Below the pieces are notes generated by a model that saw nothing but the letters and a program-made list of their open reading frames with translations, did not search any database and was not told where the DNA came from. A DNA stretch of 64,000 nt from Primula veris (taxonomy: Eukaryota > Streptophyta > Magnoliopsida > Ericales > Primulaceae). Position numbers and translations under genes: made by a program. The stretch is taken from positions 12,927,752-12,991,751 of the forward strand of contig OY821742.1 of NCBI GenBank assembly GCA_963682055.1, given 5' to 3'. Positions within the stretch are counted from its first letter, which is position 1. Every line of letters starts with the position of its first letter. This document shows positions 22,747 through 32,438 of this stretch, piece after piece.

Positions 22747-22890
22747 AAACCGTAGATTAAATCTACGGTCTACAGTCATTGACTCTAAACCGTAGATTTA
22801 ATCTACGGTTTACAGATTTTAACTGTAAACCGTAGATTAAATCTACGGTTTACAGTCAATGACTGTAGACCGTAGATTTAATCTACGGTT
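22747..22890. repeat. Subterminal palindromes, right end (four dyads)
   Basis: Dyads with arms ACCGTAGAT / ATCTACGGT lie at 22747-22771, 22787-22811, 22827-22851 and 22867-22890. The first three starts are exactly 40 bases apart and the fourth follows at 40, so they are in register. They mirror the left-end dyads. Confidence 0.9.
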
Positions 22891-22933
22891 ACTGCGTTTT
22901 AAAAGAAATTTTGCAGTGTATTAAGTGCACCTC
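22860..22933 (-). repeat. Right terminal inverted repeat of MULE
   Basis: The reverse complement starts GAGGTGCACTTAATACACTG and pairs with 12134-12209. The last dyad lies inside it. The 9-bp target duplication follows directly. Confidence 0.9.
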
Positions 22934-22942
22934 GTAATAGAC
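22934..22942. repeat. 9-bp target-site duplication, right copy (MULE)
   Basis: GTAATAGAC, identical to 12125-12133. Confidence 0.93.
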
Positions 22943-23564
22943 ACATTTAAAAATTCGGTGTAAAAGTAGTAAATAATAATGTACTCTTAAATTGCTGATT
23001 TTATACAACATATATAAATTGATACTTCGTATTTTAACCAACTCTTTAAAATAATGCTTTTTTTGGGTCTTGACTTGAGACAATATAAAAATTACTAATT
23101 TCGATAAATTGATAAAATAATATTTCTAAAGATTATTATATAAATATTTGGTCTCATAAAATTATAAATTAATATTTTTTTAAAATGACAAACATTACTA
23201 TAAATATGTAATGAACTATAGTTCTATAGTCCGTTCGCTTCTTGTTATAATTTAATCTACGCATCCAAAACCTTCGATGTTGTGTTTTCAAAGTGAACTT
23301 TAAGTTGTTACTAATTAAATTTATATATTAATAAGTGAAGTAGAATAGTTGACTTTACTAACGAGTTTAACGAGTAGTCTTATTAATATATATGTTTTAT
23401 GTTATTAACGAGTAGATTTATTTATGATTAATAGGTATCACTTTTGAACTTTAATTCTCACTAGATACCTATTATAATATGCATTTCTCTTAGATACCAC
23501 TTTTTTATACTATATAAACTAAAAAAAAAATCTAATTTCATAAAAAAACAGAAAATATCTCTCA
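22943..23564. other. AT-rich spacer between MULE and Tat element
   Basis: No open frame, tRNA or repeat with a partner is seen. It is the left flank of the gypsy insertion. Confidence 0.6.
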
Positions 23565-23569
23565 CTCCC

Positions 23570-24141
23570 TGATAGAACATAAAAATTAGACCCGAATATT
23601 CTATTCGGGTAATAATCAACTCACTTTATAAATGGGTATCCAACGTTTAAATGGGTCATCACATGTCTTTCATAAGAGAATAAGGTAGTATCTACCAAAA
23701 GCCCAAACTCACTTAACTAGAGACCCATATCTGAAAAACCCCATGAGATGGAGACATTTGTCAACATCCTAGAAAGCATAGTTGCCTATAAATAGCCAAC
23801 TACCCCTCCTAGAAATGGACCAGAAAATCTATCCAAAAAATATAGAGAGAAGTTGAGAAAAGAGAGAAACTAGTCAAAGCTTAGCCTGAAAAGAAGCAAG
23901 CCGAACAGCGAGAGAGCCGAATATCGAAGAGAAATAAGAACGACCAATATAAGAGATTAAGCAGTCAAATCGAGCACAATTGTAATAAAGAAGTACTAAT
24001 CCGAGCAAGTGTAACAATCCGAATAAGTGTAATAATCCGACCAATAATAAAGATCAAGAAATGTCCATTATTTACCGTTTATTTACCATTATTATATCGT
24101 TGAAAAGCCTAACGTGATCGCCAAAAGTTATGGTTTTATCA
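23570..24141 (+). repeat. 5' LTR of Tat element
   Basis: TATA box TATAAATA at 23787-23794, and a palindrome with arms ACCCGAATA / TATTCGGGT at 23590-23610. About a dozen differences from the 3' LTR over 572 bases. Confidence 0.85.
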
Positions 24142-25336
24142 CTCTCTCTCCCTTCCTCATAAATAAAAAAAATTACAAAAAATGATTAAAAACAAATAAT
24201 AACAAAAATTATAAAAAATCATTAAAAAAAATGAAAAAAATCACCAAAAATTATAAAACAAAATGACAAAAAATTATAAGAAATAAAAAAAAACAAAAAA
24301 AAATTATAAAAAATGAATAAAATCACAAAATTATAAAAAATGACAACAAATGAAAAAAACCACAAACTTTTTAAAAAATTACAAAAAAAAATATAATTTT
24401 TTTTTGTCAATATACCACTTTTTACACCGAAAAAACTGTTTTTTCATAAAAATAACACTTTTTCATCAAAAAGTGAATTTTATGTATTTAACTCTCGTTT
24501 GACTCGTTTCAATGCTTGTTAAATTTTTAATTGCCTTTTTAGAAACTAATTTTAGTAACTAATTTTTGATCCGTAAGCTCAAATTGATAAGGGCGTTTGC
24601 ACCCAACACCGATGTTCAAGAGCTTGGTGGTTCAAATCCACCCTTTTTTTTAACTTTAAAGTAAAATATATACACATTTTGTGCTGAACTATATACATTT
24701 TTATTAAACTTTATGCACTTTCGACTGTAATAGATGCATTTTCGACTGAACTAGATGTACTTTCAGCTGAACTATATGCACTTTCAGCTGAACCAGGTGC
24801 AATTTTTCCTGAACCAGATGCACCTTTTACAGAACTATATGCACTTTTATTGAACTAGATGCACTTTTGGTTGAACCATATGCACTTTCAGCTGAACCAG
24901 ATGCACTTTTAGCTGAACTAGATGCATTTTTGACAGAAATATATGCACTTTTATTGAACTATATGCATTTTCGACTAGACTATATGCACTTTTGACTTAA
25001 CTATATTTACTTTCGACTAAATTAGATGCACTTTAAGTTGAACCAGATGTACTTTCAGCTGAACCAGATGCACTTTTAGCTGAACTATATGCATACTCAC
25101 TTTTATTGAACTATATTTACTTTCGACTGAATTGTATCCACTTTCAATGGAACTATATATACTTTCAGCTGGAATTGAATGCAATTTCGACTCAATTTTA
25201 TGCAGTTTTGACTAACTATATGCACTTTCGACTGAACTATATGCACTTTTATTGAACTATATATGTGTTTTTGACTGAACTAGATGTAATTTTGACTGAA
25301 CTAGATGCACTTTCAGCTCATTTAGATTAAAAAAAA
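24142..25336 (+). repeat. Misplaced copy of the 3' flank
   Basis: Nearly identical to 40499-41676, including the tRNA-like stretch (24568-24643) and the degenerate GAACTATATGCACTTTC repeats (about 24690-25320). It replaces the primer site and gag start that should follow a 5' LTR. The match stops at AACACA/GACACA, where gag sequence begins. Confidence 0.85.
24568..24643 (+). other. tRNA-like Pol III sequence (copy 1)
   Basis: An A-box-like TAAGCTCAAATTGATAAGGGC, a T-arm GGTGG-TTCAAAT-CCACC and a following T-run resemble a tRNA-derived gene with a Pol III terminator. The T-loop here has TTCAAAT where copy 2 has TTCGAAT. No convincing anticodon stem is seen, so it is not called a tRNA. Confidence 0.45.
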
Positions 25337-28173
25337 GACACAAAGGTCCCGAGGTCCATAGCAGGGTAGAGCGACCACGAGAACCTGAGCCCAAACCGCT
25401 CCAGATCGCATACCCAACACCGATCAACGAACATAAACCCCTCCAGCTCACCTACCCTGTACCAACCAAGCAGTCACAACAAAGCCGATTCCAGGGAAGG
25501 GAAAAGCAAAAGAGCTTCGAACTGGTCGAACTGAGATACTCTTTTGACCTGTCGGCTGAAGATATCCTCAAGAATATCCGCAGAGAAAGCTGGTATTCAC
25601 GGCCAGAGCCGCTCGTTACCCCCCCTGAGCATAGAGACCCCAAGCTTTTCTGCGCCTATCACGAGGACTACGGACACCTCACCGAGCACTGCCGTAACCT
25701 GTGGTGGAAAATGAACCTGTGGGGCGATGCGGGATACCTGGCCAAGTTCATCAAAGGCGTCGGAAATAAAGGCAAACAACTGGCCATTGAGGGAGCCGAC
25801 AACCGGCAAGGCAAAACAATCAACGTCGTTCATATGTCACGACCCAAGGGCACGGGTGGGGAACGATCGCGACAATGGCAACTGGCACACTTTGGCCAGG
25901 TAGCCAGGGCATCACAGGCGTCGACCTCCAAACGACAATGCACGCCGCGACGACATCCGCCCATTTCCTTCTCGGATCTGGACGAAGAAGGGGTGATTTA
26001 CCCCCACGGGGACGCCATCAACCTCCGTGTTCAAATAGGCCTTGACACGGTCAGCAGGGTGCTTGTCGATCAAGGAGCCTCTTGTGATATCATGTACAGA
26101 GAACTCTTCGACAAGATGGAACTCAAGCTGCAAGATCTACAGCCTACCGATGTCACACTGATCGGGTTCATCTCCGAGACAACTAAACCATTGGGAAAGA
26201 TCGTCATAAGTGTCACTACGGGATCCGTATCAGTTCCCGTTGAGTTTTTAGTGGTAAACGACAACTCCGACCACAACGCGATCTTGGGTCGACCTTGGCT
26301 TCACGCCATGAAGGCCATACCCTCGACCTACCACCAAAAAGTCAAATACCCAAATGATCGGGGAGAGATCGAGACAGCCAGAGGATGTCAGGAAGATTCA
26401 AGACGATGTGAGGACATTACCGCTGCCCTTCAAAAACAGCTGAGCGTTGTCGAACAACCCACCAGCACAAAGAAGCTGATCAACCACATAGCCAAAACCG
26501 AGAGGGTTGTCGAAGAACAAGTAGGAGAAACTCTTAGGAAGGTGTATATTCCGGGTACGGACGAGGAGCACTACTTCCTCCTCGGTGATGACCTTCCAAA
26601 ACAGGAATCCGAACAGTTAGAAGCATTCCTCTTCAACAACATTGATAAATTCGCATGGAGCCCTAAAGACATGCCAGGCCTAGATCCTAAAACGGCATGT
26701 CACCACCTGAGTGTTGACGCCGAGTGCAAGCCGATAGCTCAGAGCAGCAGAAAAGTGTTTGTACAGCACATGGCAGCTATAATTGCTGAGGTCCACAAAC
26801 TATTAGAGGCTGGATCCATAAGGGAGATCTTCTATCCGAAATGGTTATCCAATCCAGTCGTCGTCCCCAAGAAGAATGGAAAGGAGAGAGTCTGTATAGA
26901 CTTCACCAATCTCAACAAAGCCTGCCCGAGGGACCACTTTCCCCTTCCAAGAATTGATCAATTGGTGGACGCAACTGCAGGGGCAGAACGGATGACCTTC
27001 CTGGACGCGTATTCAGGGTACCACCAAATCCCCCTCACCCACGAAGATCAAGAGAAGACGTCGTTTATATCGCCTTTGGGAAACTATTGCTATACGGTAA
27101 TGCCGTTCGGCCTACGCAACGCGGGAGCAACATACCAAAGGATGATAACAAGGGTATGTCGAGATCATATAGGGAAGACAATGGAGGTATACATAGATGA
27201 CATGGTCGTCAAAAGCGAAAAGGCTACATCCCACCTTCAAGATATTAGAGACGTTTTCCAAACGCTGGGCGAGCACAAACTGAAACTCAACGTGAGCAAG
27301 TGTGCATTCGGCATCAGCAAAGGGAAGTTTCTGGGACACATGGTCAGCCGACGAGGAATAGAAGCTAATCCCGATCAGATCACAGCTCTTCGGAACCTAG
27401 CAGCTCCCAAGAATAAGAAGCAGGTACAAGAGCTTACGGGAATGATGGCAGCATTGAGCAGGTTCATCAGCCGATCCGCAGACAAGGGACGGCCATTTTT
27501 TGAATCACTCAAGAAGGATAGAAAATTCGTGTGGGACCCGGAATGTGAAGTTTCTTGCAACAACCTCAAAGAGTATTTAAGGACGCTGCCACTGCTAGTC
27601 AGGCCGAACAAAGGAGATATTCTGGCGTGCTACCTAGCAGTTTCCACTACAGCTGTGAGCGCGGTTATCCTAAGAGAAGAAGGTCGCGAACAATTCCCTA
27701 TCTACTTCGTCAGCAAAACTCTGGTTGAAGCCGAGACACGATACCTACCCTTGGAAAAGCTGTGCTTGGCATTGGTCGTCGCGACCAGGAAGTTGCCGCA
27801 CTATTTTATAGCTCATCAGGTCCAAGTATACACGAAATTCCATATCAAGGAATCGCTTCGACGGACCGACATCAGTGGCAGAGTGGCCGCATGGGGAGTC
27901 GAATTATCCCAATTTCATATCGAGTTCGCACCCCGACATGCTATAAAGGGACAAGTCTTGGCCGATTTCGTCACGGAATTCACCGAAGGGTATGACGAGC
28001 CTACGGCTATGTCCCCACAATCACACTGGCAGATTCATGTCGATGGATCAGCCACCAAGGACGGATCAGGAGCAGGGATCGTCCTCAAGTCTAGAGAGGG
28101 AGCGATCATAGAAAAAGCATTAAACTGGGTTTCCGAGCTACCAACAATGAGCCTGAGTACGAAGCCATTATAA
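25337..28173 (+). pseudogene. Tat gag (3' part), protease, RT, RNase H
   Basis: Open from the junction at ~25337 to 28173. The first ~150 codons are the end of gag with a knuckle C-x2-H-x4-GH-x4-C (about 25650-25695). The ATG at 25711 is internal, not a real start. The protease motif VDQGAS is at ~26065, with glutamine where T or S is usual. RT has the PFGLRNAGATYQR block and YIDD at 27190-27201. The first RNase H has LAVS where the catalytic aspartate would be, as in Tat elements. The second RNase H starts at HVDGS (~28036). Near 28140 a one-base frameshift throws the frame to a stop at 28173. Missing gag start plus the frameshift make it a pseudogene despite good preservation. Confidence 0.9.
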
Positions 28174-29756
28174 ACGGTATGCTCATTGCCCGGTCCCTCG
28201 GATGCTCCCACTTAACTGCAAGCTCCGACGCAATGCTGATCGTGAATCAAGCCATCGGCGAGTACCAAGCCAAAGATGACAGAATGATCCTCTACCAAGA
28301 GAAGGTTCAGAGCTTGATGGCCACCTTCGAACAGTGCGAGTTAATAAGAATCAATCGCACCGAAAACGCACATGCCGATGCCCTGGCCACCCTAGCCTCA
28401 ACATTAACATTAACTGACACTCGGTCGATCACAGTGGAACTACTGCCAACCCCTAGCATAACTAAAAGAATAGACCGAATAACGTCAGTACAATACGAAC
28501 CAGGTTGGATGGACGACATGATTCACTATCTGCGAAACGGAACTCTCCCGGCAGATAAGATAAAAGCACTAAAAATTACGAGAAAGGCTCCTCGTTTCTG
28601 GCTGTCCGACGACGACAAATTGTACAAATCCAGTTATCGAGGACCCCATCTTCTGTGTGTCCGGCCCGAAATGCAGCTACCAGTCTTGGAAGAAATCCAC
28701 GAAGGATCCTGCGGAGCACACATTAAAGGGCGGTCCCTTGCCAACAAGGCAATCACCCAAGGATATTGGTGGCCCTATATCAAGCGAGACGCCGATGTAT
28801 ACATCCAACGTTGCGACAAGTGCCAACGATTTGCCAAGATACCTCGGCTCCCATCATCTATGATGACCCCGGTATCGGCACCATGGCCATTCGCACAATG
28901 GGCACTTGATTTAGTAGGGAAGCTCCCCAAAGCGCCCAGCAGCTTCGAATATCTGATTGTGGCAACAGACTACTTCACCAAATGGGTTGAGGCTAAACCT
29001 CTCCGCGAAATTAAAGCCAGTAATGTCAAACAGTTCATCTGGGAGCATATCATCACCAGGTTCGGTATACCTTACGCCATCGTCGCAGACAACGGCACCC
29101 AGTTCAAAGAAGCCAAGCTGCAGCTTTGGTACGAAGAACTCGGTATCCAAAAGTTCTATTCGACGCCAACATACCCACAGGGAAACGGCCAAGCAGAGGT
29201 GTCAAACCGAACCATACTAGATAGCATCAAGACAACCCTCGAACAAGCAAAGGGGAGATGGCCCGAGCGGCTACTTAACATCTTATGGTCGTGCCGAACC
29301 ACGCCAAAGACGGGCACCAAAGAAACCCCGTTCAGCTTAGCATATGGCGTCGAGGCCGTCATACCAACAGAAATCGGGCTACCCACACTACGAACAACTT
29401 TAGTCGAGCAAGGAAACAACGAACAAAGAATGAGAGAGGAACTCGACATGCTAGACGAGAAACGAGAGATAGCAGCTCTTACACTAGCGAAGTATCAACA
29501 AGGCGTTAAGCAAACGTATGACAAGAAAGTGAAAGGGACCAAGGAGTTCATGGTCGGAGAATTGGTGCTGCGACGAGTAACGGTCTATACCCGAAATGAA
29601 ACACATGGCAAATTAAGCCCCACCTGGGAAGGACCATACGAGATCGTCAAGAAAACAAGCCCGGTTACCTACAAACTCAAAAGCGTTATGTTTGAAAACA
29701 GCAGAGGGGAGAAAAATTCTTGGAACGTGGCTAACCTAAAGAAGTACTACGTATAG
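28150..29756 (+). pseudogene. Tat second RNase H (rest) and integrase
   Basis: The frame continues the archaeal-type RNase H (EYEAI and the ASSDAML block) and then integrase. The zinc region is H-x-H...CDKC (about 28700-28830). Core residues are D at 28908 (ALDLVG), D at 29088 (VADNGTQF) and E at 29196 (GQAEVSNRT). The spacing of 60 and 36 residues fits D,D-35-E. All catalytic residues are present, so the integrase is intact by itself. It lies one base out of frame with the upstream polyprotein and has no start of its own. The stop is at 29754-29756. Confidence 0.9.
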
Positions 29757-29920
29757 GCTGTCTTACAAATAAAGGTGCTACCTTACCCCTCCTGTTTAAT
29801 GACATTATCTTGTATGTTGAATAAATAAAATACAAGTGCTCGTATCTTTCAGCTTAATGGCATTATCTTTCATCTTTTGAATGAATAAAATATCTTGTTA
29901 TGCTGTCTAACGAGTGCAGC
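29757..29920 (+). terminator. 3' end of pol with AATAAA signals
   Basis: Two similar stretches, each with GAATAAATAAAATA or GAATGAATAAAATA (about 29818 and 29878), follow the pol stop. They may be polyadenylation signals. Confidence 0.4.
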
Positions 29921-30475
29921 TGAAATTCCCAAACGGCCTTAGTGCCTAGGAATACTATGAAATTCCCAAACGGCCGAAGTGCCTAGGAATACTATGAAAT
30001 TCCCAAACGGCCTTAGTGCCTAGGAATACTATGAAATTCCCAAACGGCCGAAGTGCCTAGGAATACTATGAAATTCCCAAACGGCCGAAGTGCCTAGGAA
30101 TACTATGAAATTCCCAAACGGCCTTAGTGCCTAGGAATACTATGAAATTCCCAAACGGCCGAAGTGCCTAGGAATACTATGAAATTCCCAAACGGCCTTA
30201 GTGCCTAGGAATACTATGAAATTCCCAAAAGGCCAAAGTGCCTAGGAATACTATGAAATTCCCAAACGGCCGAAGTGCCTAGGAATACTATGAAATTCCC
30301 AAACGGCCTTAGTGCCTAGGAATACTATGAAATTCCCAAATGGCCTGAGTGCCTAGGAATACTATGAAATTCCCAAACGGCCTTAGTGCCTAGGAATACT
30401 ATGAAATTCCCAAACGGCCTTAGTGCCTAGGAATACTATGAAATTCCCAAACGGCCTTAGTGCCTAGGAATACTG
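29921..30475 (+). repeat. 37-bp tandem array, exactly 15 units
   Basis: Unit: TGAAATTCCCAAACGGCC, then TTA or GAA (rarely AAA or TGA), then GTGCCTAGGAATACTA. Fifteen units of 37 bp fit the interval exactly, and a decayed sixteenth follows to ~30520. It lies in the gap between the sense pol genes and the antisense genes that face them. The units contain the palindrome CCTAGG. Confidence 0.95.
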
Positions 30476-30851
30476 TGAAATTCACAACATGGCATGTCTA
30501 AAAGAATTCCTAGGAATACTCAAACATATGCAGGTACCAGCTGATCCAATGAGCAAGGATTAAAGGCAGAAAAGAAACTAGAAGAATAATGCAGGAAATA
30601 AAGTAATCAAAGGAACAGCAATCTCGTCAAAAGGAGCAAACAAGAATAAAGAAATACAACAAATAGTTCTCGCCTACTTTAAGGAGACCATAAAAAATCA
30701 AATGAAGAAATCAGTACAGGAAAATGAACCAATCAAGGAAATATCAGTACGACAATGAGAAGATCCGAACACAAGAATAAAGAAATAAAACAAATAGTTC
30801 TTGCCCACATCACGGAGGCAACAAGATACAATCAACCATAGCGACAATGAT
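30476..30851. other. Spacer between array and antisense genes
   Basis: A short duplicated block (AAGAATAAAGAAATA with AAATAGTTCT, about 30640 and 30775) and no open frame. It may be the 3' UTR of the antisense ORF at 30852. Confidence 0.5.
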
Positions 30852-31391
30852 TTACGAACTACTACCACATGAGGAGCACAACGGCAATGGACCGAGCTCT
30901 ACCTCCTCATCATCAGTCGCCGTATCCCCATCAGTCTCCTCGCCATCAAAACGCTCCTCAGAAATAAGGGCATCAAAGTTGGTCGTATGAGAACCAATAC
31001 ATGTCAGCGTCTTAAGACGAGCGGAGAACTTGGCTGCTTTGGCGACCTCGTTAGCATCCGAGGCCGTTTTACGACGAACGTCGTCGAAGGGAAGTGCACG
31101 CGCTTCAGTCATCGCCGCCGAAGCATCGTACCTGGATCGGGACAGACGGAAATACTTCACCAACATGTTGGCTTTAGTTACCAGCGCTTTTAGTTTATCG
31201 AAGTATTTTCCCTTTACACGCCAATATCGATCCAAACGACGTTCCTGAACCATGACAACATGCTTGGCATGACGAACATATTCCCGGAAAGAGGACGCCT
31301 GAGTTTTCAACTTGGACTTAAGTCGGGCACACTGATCGAGCAATTCGACGTTTTTGCCCATTAAAACGATGTAAGGCCATTTGTCATGCAC
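30852..31391 (-). CDS. Antisense ORF of Tat element, helical protein
   Basis: About 179 codons on the minus strand. The first codon of the open stretch is GTG, so this is probably an exon with its start further up (31392 onward), or it begins at the internal ATG for MGKNV. The protein is rich in K/R and leucine, looks alpha-helical, and ends in an acidic run (DGEETDGDTATDDEEVE) and serines. I recognise no family. It is the last unit of the antisense cluster, facing pol across the 37-bp array. Confidence 0.45.
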   Translation of the reverse strand: MHDKWPYIVLMGKNVELLDQCARLKSKLKTQASSFREYVRHAKHVVMVQERRLDRYWRVKGKYFDKLKALVTKANMLVKYFRLSRSRYDASAAMTEARALPFDDVRRKTASDANEVAKAAKFSARLKTLTCIGSHTTNFDALISEERFDGEETDGDTATDDEEVELGPLPLCSSCGSSS

Positions 31392-31643
31392 TTCACTAGC
31401 CGCACCGGATTAAATCTCGTCCCGGGCAGTCCTAGTGGGTCCTAGCCCCGGACTAACTAGGCATGGAGAACCAGCCTGGTACGACGCAGTAGCATGTGCC
31501 TATAAAAAAAAAATGAGGAAGAAGCGAACAAATGAATATTCATACGCAAAAAAAAAAAAAAAAAAAAAAAAAAACGGAAGTAGAAGAACGAAGATTTTTT
31601 ATACAAAGCTACGAGTAAAATGACAAAACAAGCTGCTACATCA

Positions 31644-32237
31644 TTAATCCGATAACCCATCAACAGACGAAGAGGCCTCTACAGCGTCAGCAAAATGAAT
31701 ATCTCGCAACGAGACAATTTGAGTCCCCAAACGTTCCTGTACGACCGCATCCACTCGGTTCAAGGCAGCTGTGGTCTCAGTTACCCCGGCCATAGCATCA
31801 CCAATGCGCTCTGCCCGGGCAACACCACGCATTCCTTTTACATGTTCAAGCACCTCTAATGCGCGACTTCGGGCCCAATATGCTTTGGCAAAGGATAACA
31901 ACAGATCCGCGTCCTTGAAAACGGCCCCGAGCACCAAGTTCAGGCTCGTCACACGGCCTCGGGCTTCATCACGAGAGCGCCGAAGCGCATCAAGAAGCTC
32001 TTTAGCCTTTCCCTTATTCGCCGTATAATAGGCGGTCTTCTTGCTGAACTTCTCACCCAAGTCACGTAGTTGAATGGCCAAGTTTGAAATATGAATATTC
32101 AGACCATCGATTTCACGACGAGCATAATCCAGTTCAGAAGTTAGGGACGCGTTAGCTTTTTTAAGACCGTTTATAACATCGCCTTCGCTACGACTAGGCG
32201 AGGTCCCGCCCACCATGGCACGGGGGTTAGCAGGTAC
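31644..32237 (-). CDS. Antisense coiled-coil ORF of Tat element
   Basis: On the minus strand a clear acceptor (TAACTTGTCAG) ends at 32238, and the first good ATG (GCCATGG context) is at 32216. This gives 190 aa to the stop at 31644. The protein is leucine/arginine-rich with heptad-like spacing in its first half and probably forms a coiled coil. It could be a separate gene or a further exon of the upstream antisense gene. No known enzyme motif is present. Confidence 0.45.
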   Translation of the reverse strand, partial: VPANPRAMVGGTSPSRSEGDVINGLKKANASLTSELDYARREIDGLNIHISNLAIQLRDLGEKFSKKTAYYTANKGKAKELLDALRRSRDEARGRVTSLNLVLGAVFKDADLLLSFAKAYWARSRALEVLEHVKGMRGVARAERIGDAMAGVTETTAALNRVDAVVQERLGTQIVSLRDIHFADAVEASSSVDGLSD

Positions 32238-32438
32238 CTGACAAGTTATTTTTACATCCTTCAAAAGACGACGACCCACAAACAGGGAAATTAACAAGAA
32301 AAGCCCAACATAAAGAAAACATAGCACCTATATTATCACTTCCCAAAAGAATATCTTTCTAGTTACAAAAGAGACCCATAATTCGGGTACCAAAAGACTT
32401 TACGCTAAGATACAGAGACATATATTACAAGTAAATGG

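Larger units (their letters stand above)
12134..22933 (+). mobile_element. Large autonomous-looking Mutator-like element (MULE)
   Basis: A 10.8-kb unit bounded by inverted repeats starting GAGGTG and by an exact 9-bp target duplication. Inside, on one strand, are a four-exon PMD-family gene (14394-16602) and an intronless transposase with OTU domain (17718-20420). Both reading frames are complete. Non-coding parts hold a 56-bp minisatellite, a telomere-like array, palindromic repeats at both ends and before the transposase, and three copies of a ~245-bp repeat near the right end. Intact frames, an exact duplication and about 80% matching ends suggest a fairly recent insertion of a possibly active element. 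Confidence 0.93.

Noticed and set aside
24222..24410. 62-codon minus-strand ORF, also at 40579-40767
   Set aside because: F/L/Y/I-only peptide produced by A-rich duplicated non-coding DNA.
23570..25340. LTR of 1.77 kb instead of 572 bp
   Set aside because: TG...CA ends at 572 bp, CTCCC on both outer sides and the inverted repeat continuing past 41680 favour the short LTR. The long reading would also leave no primer site.
29921..30475. Regular repeats resembling a CRISPR array
   Set aside because: Units are contiguous 37-bp tandem copies with no unique spacers, in a plant retrotransposon.
31435..31623. Plus-strand ORF with a poly-lysine run
   Set aside because: Created by a poly-A tract in the spacer between antisense ORFs.
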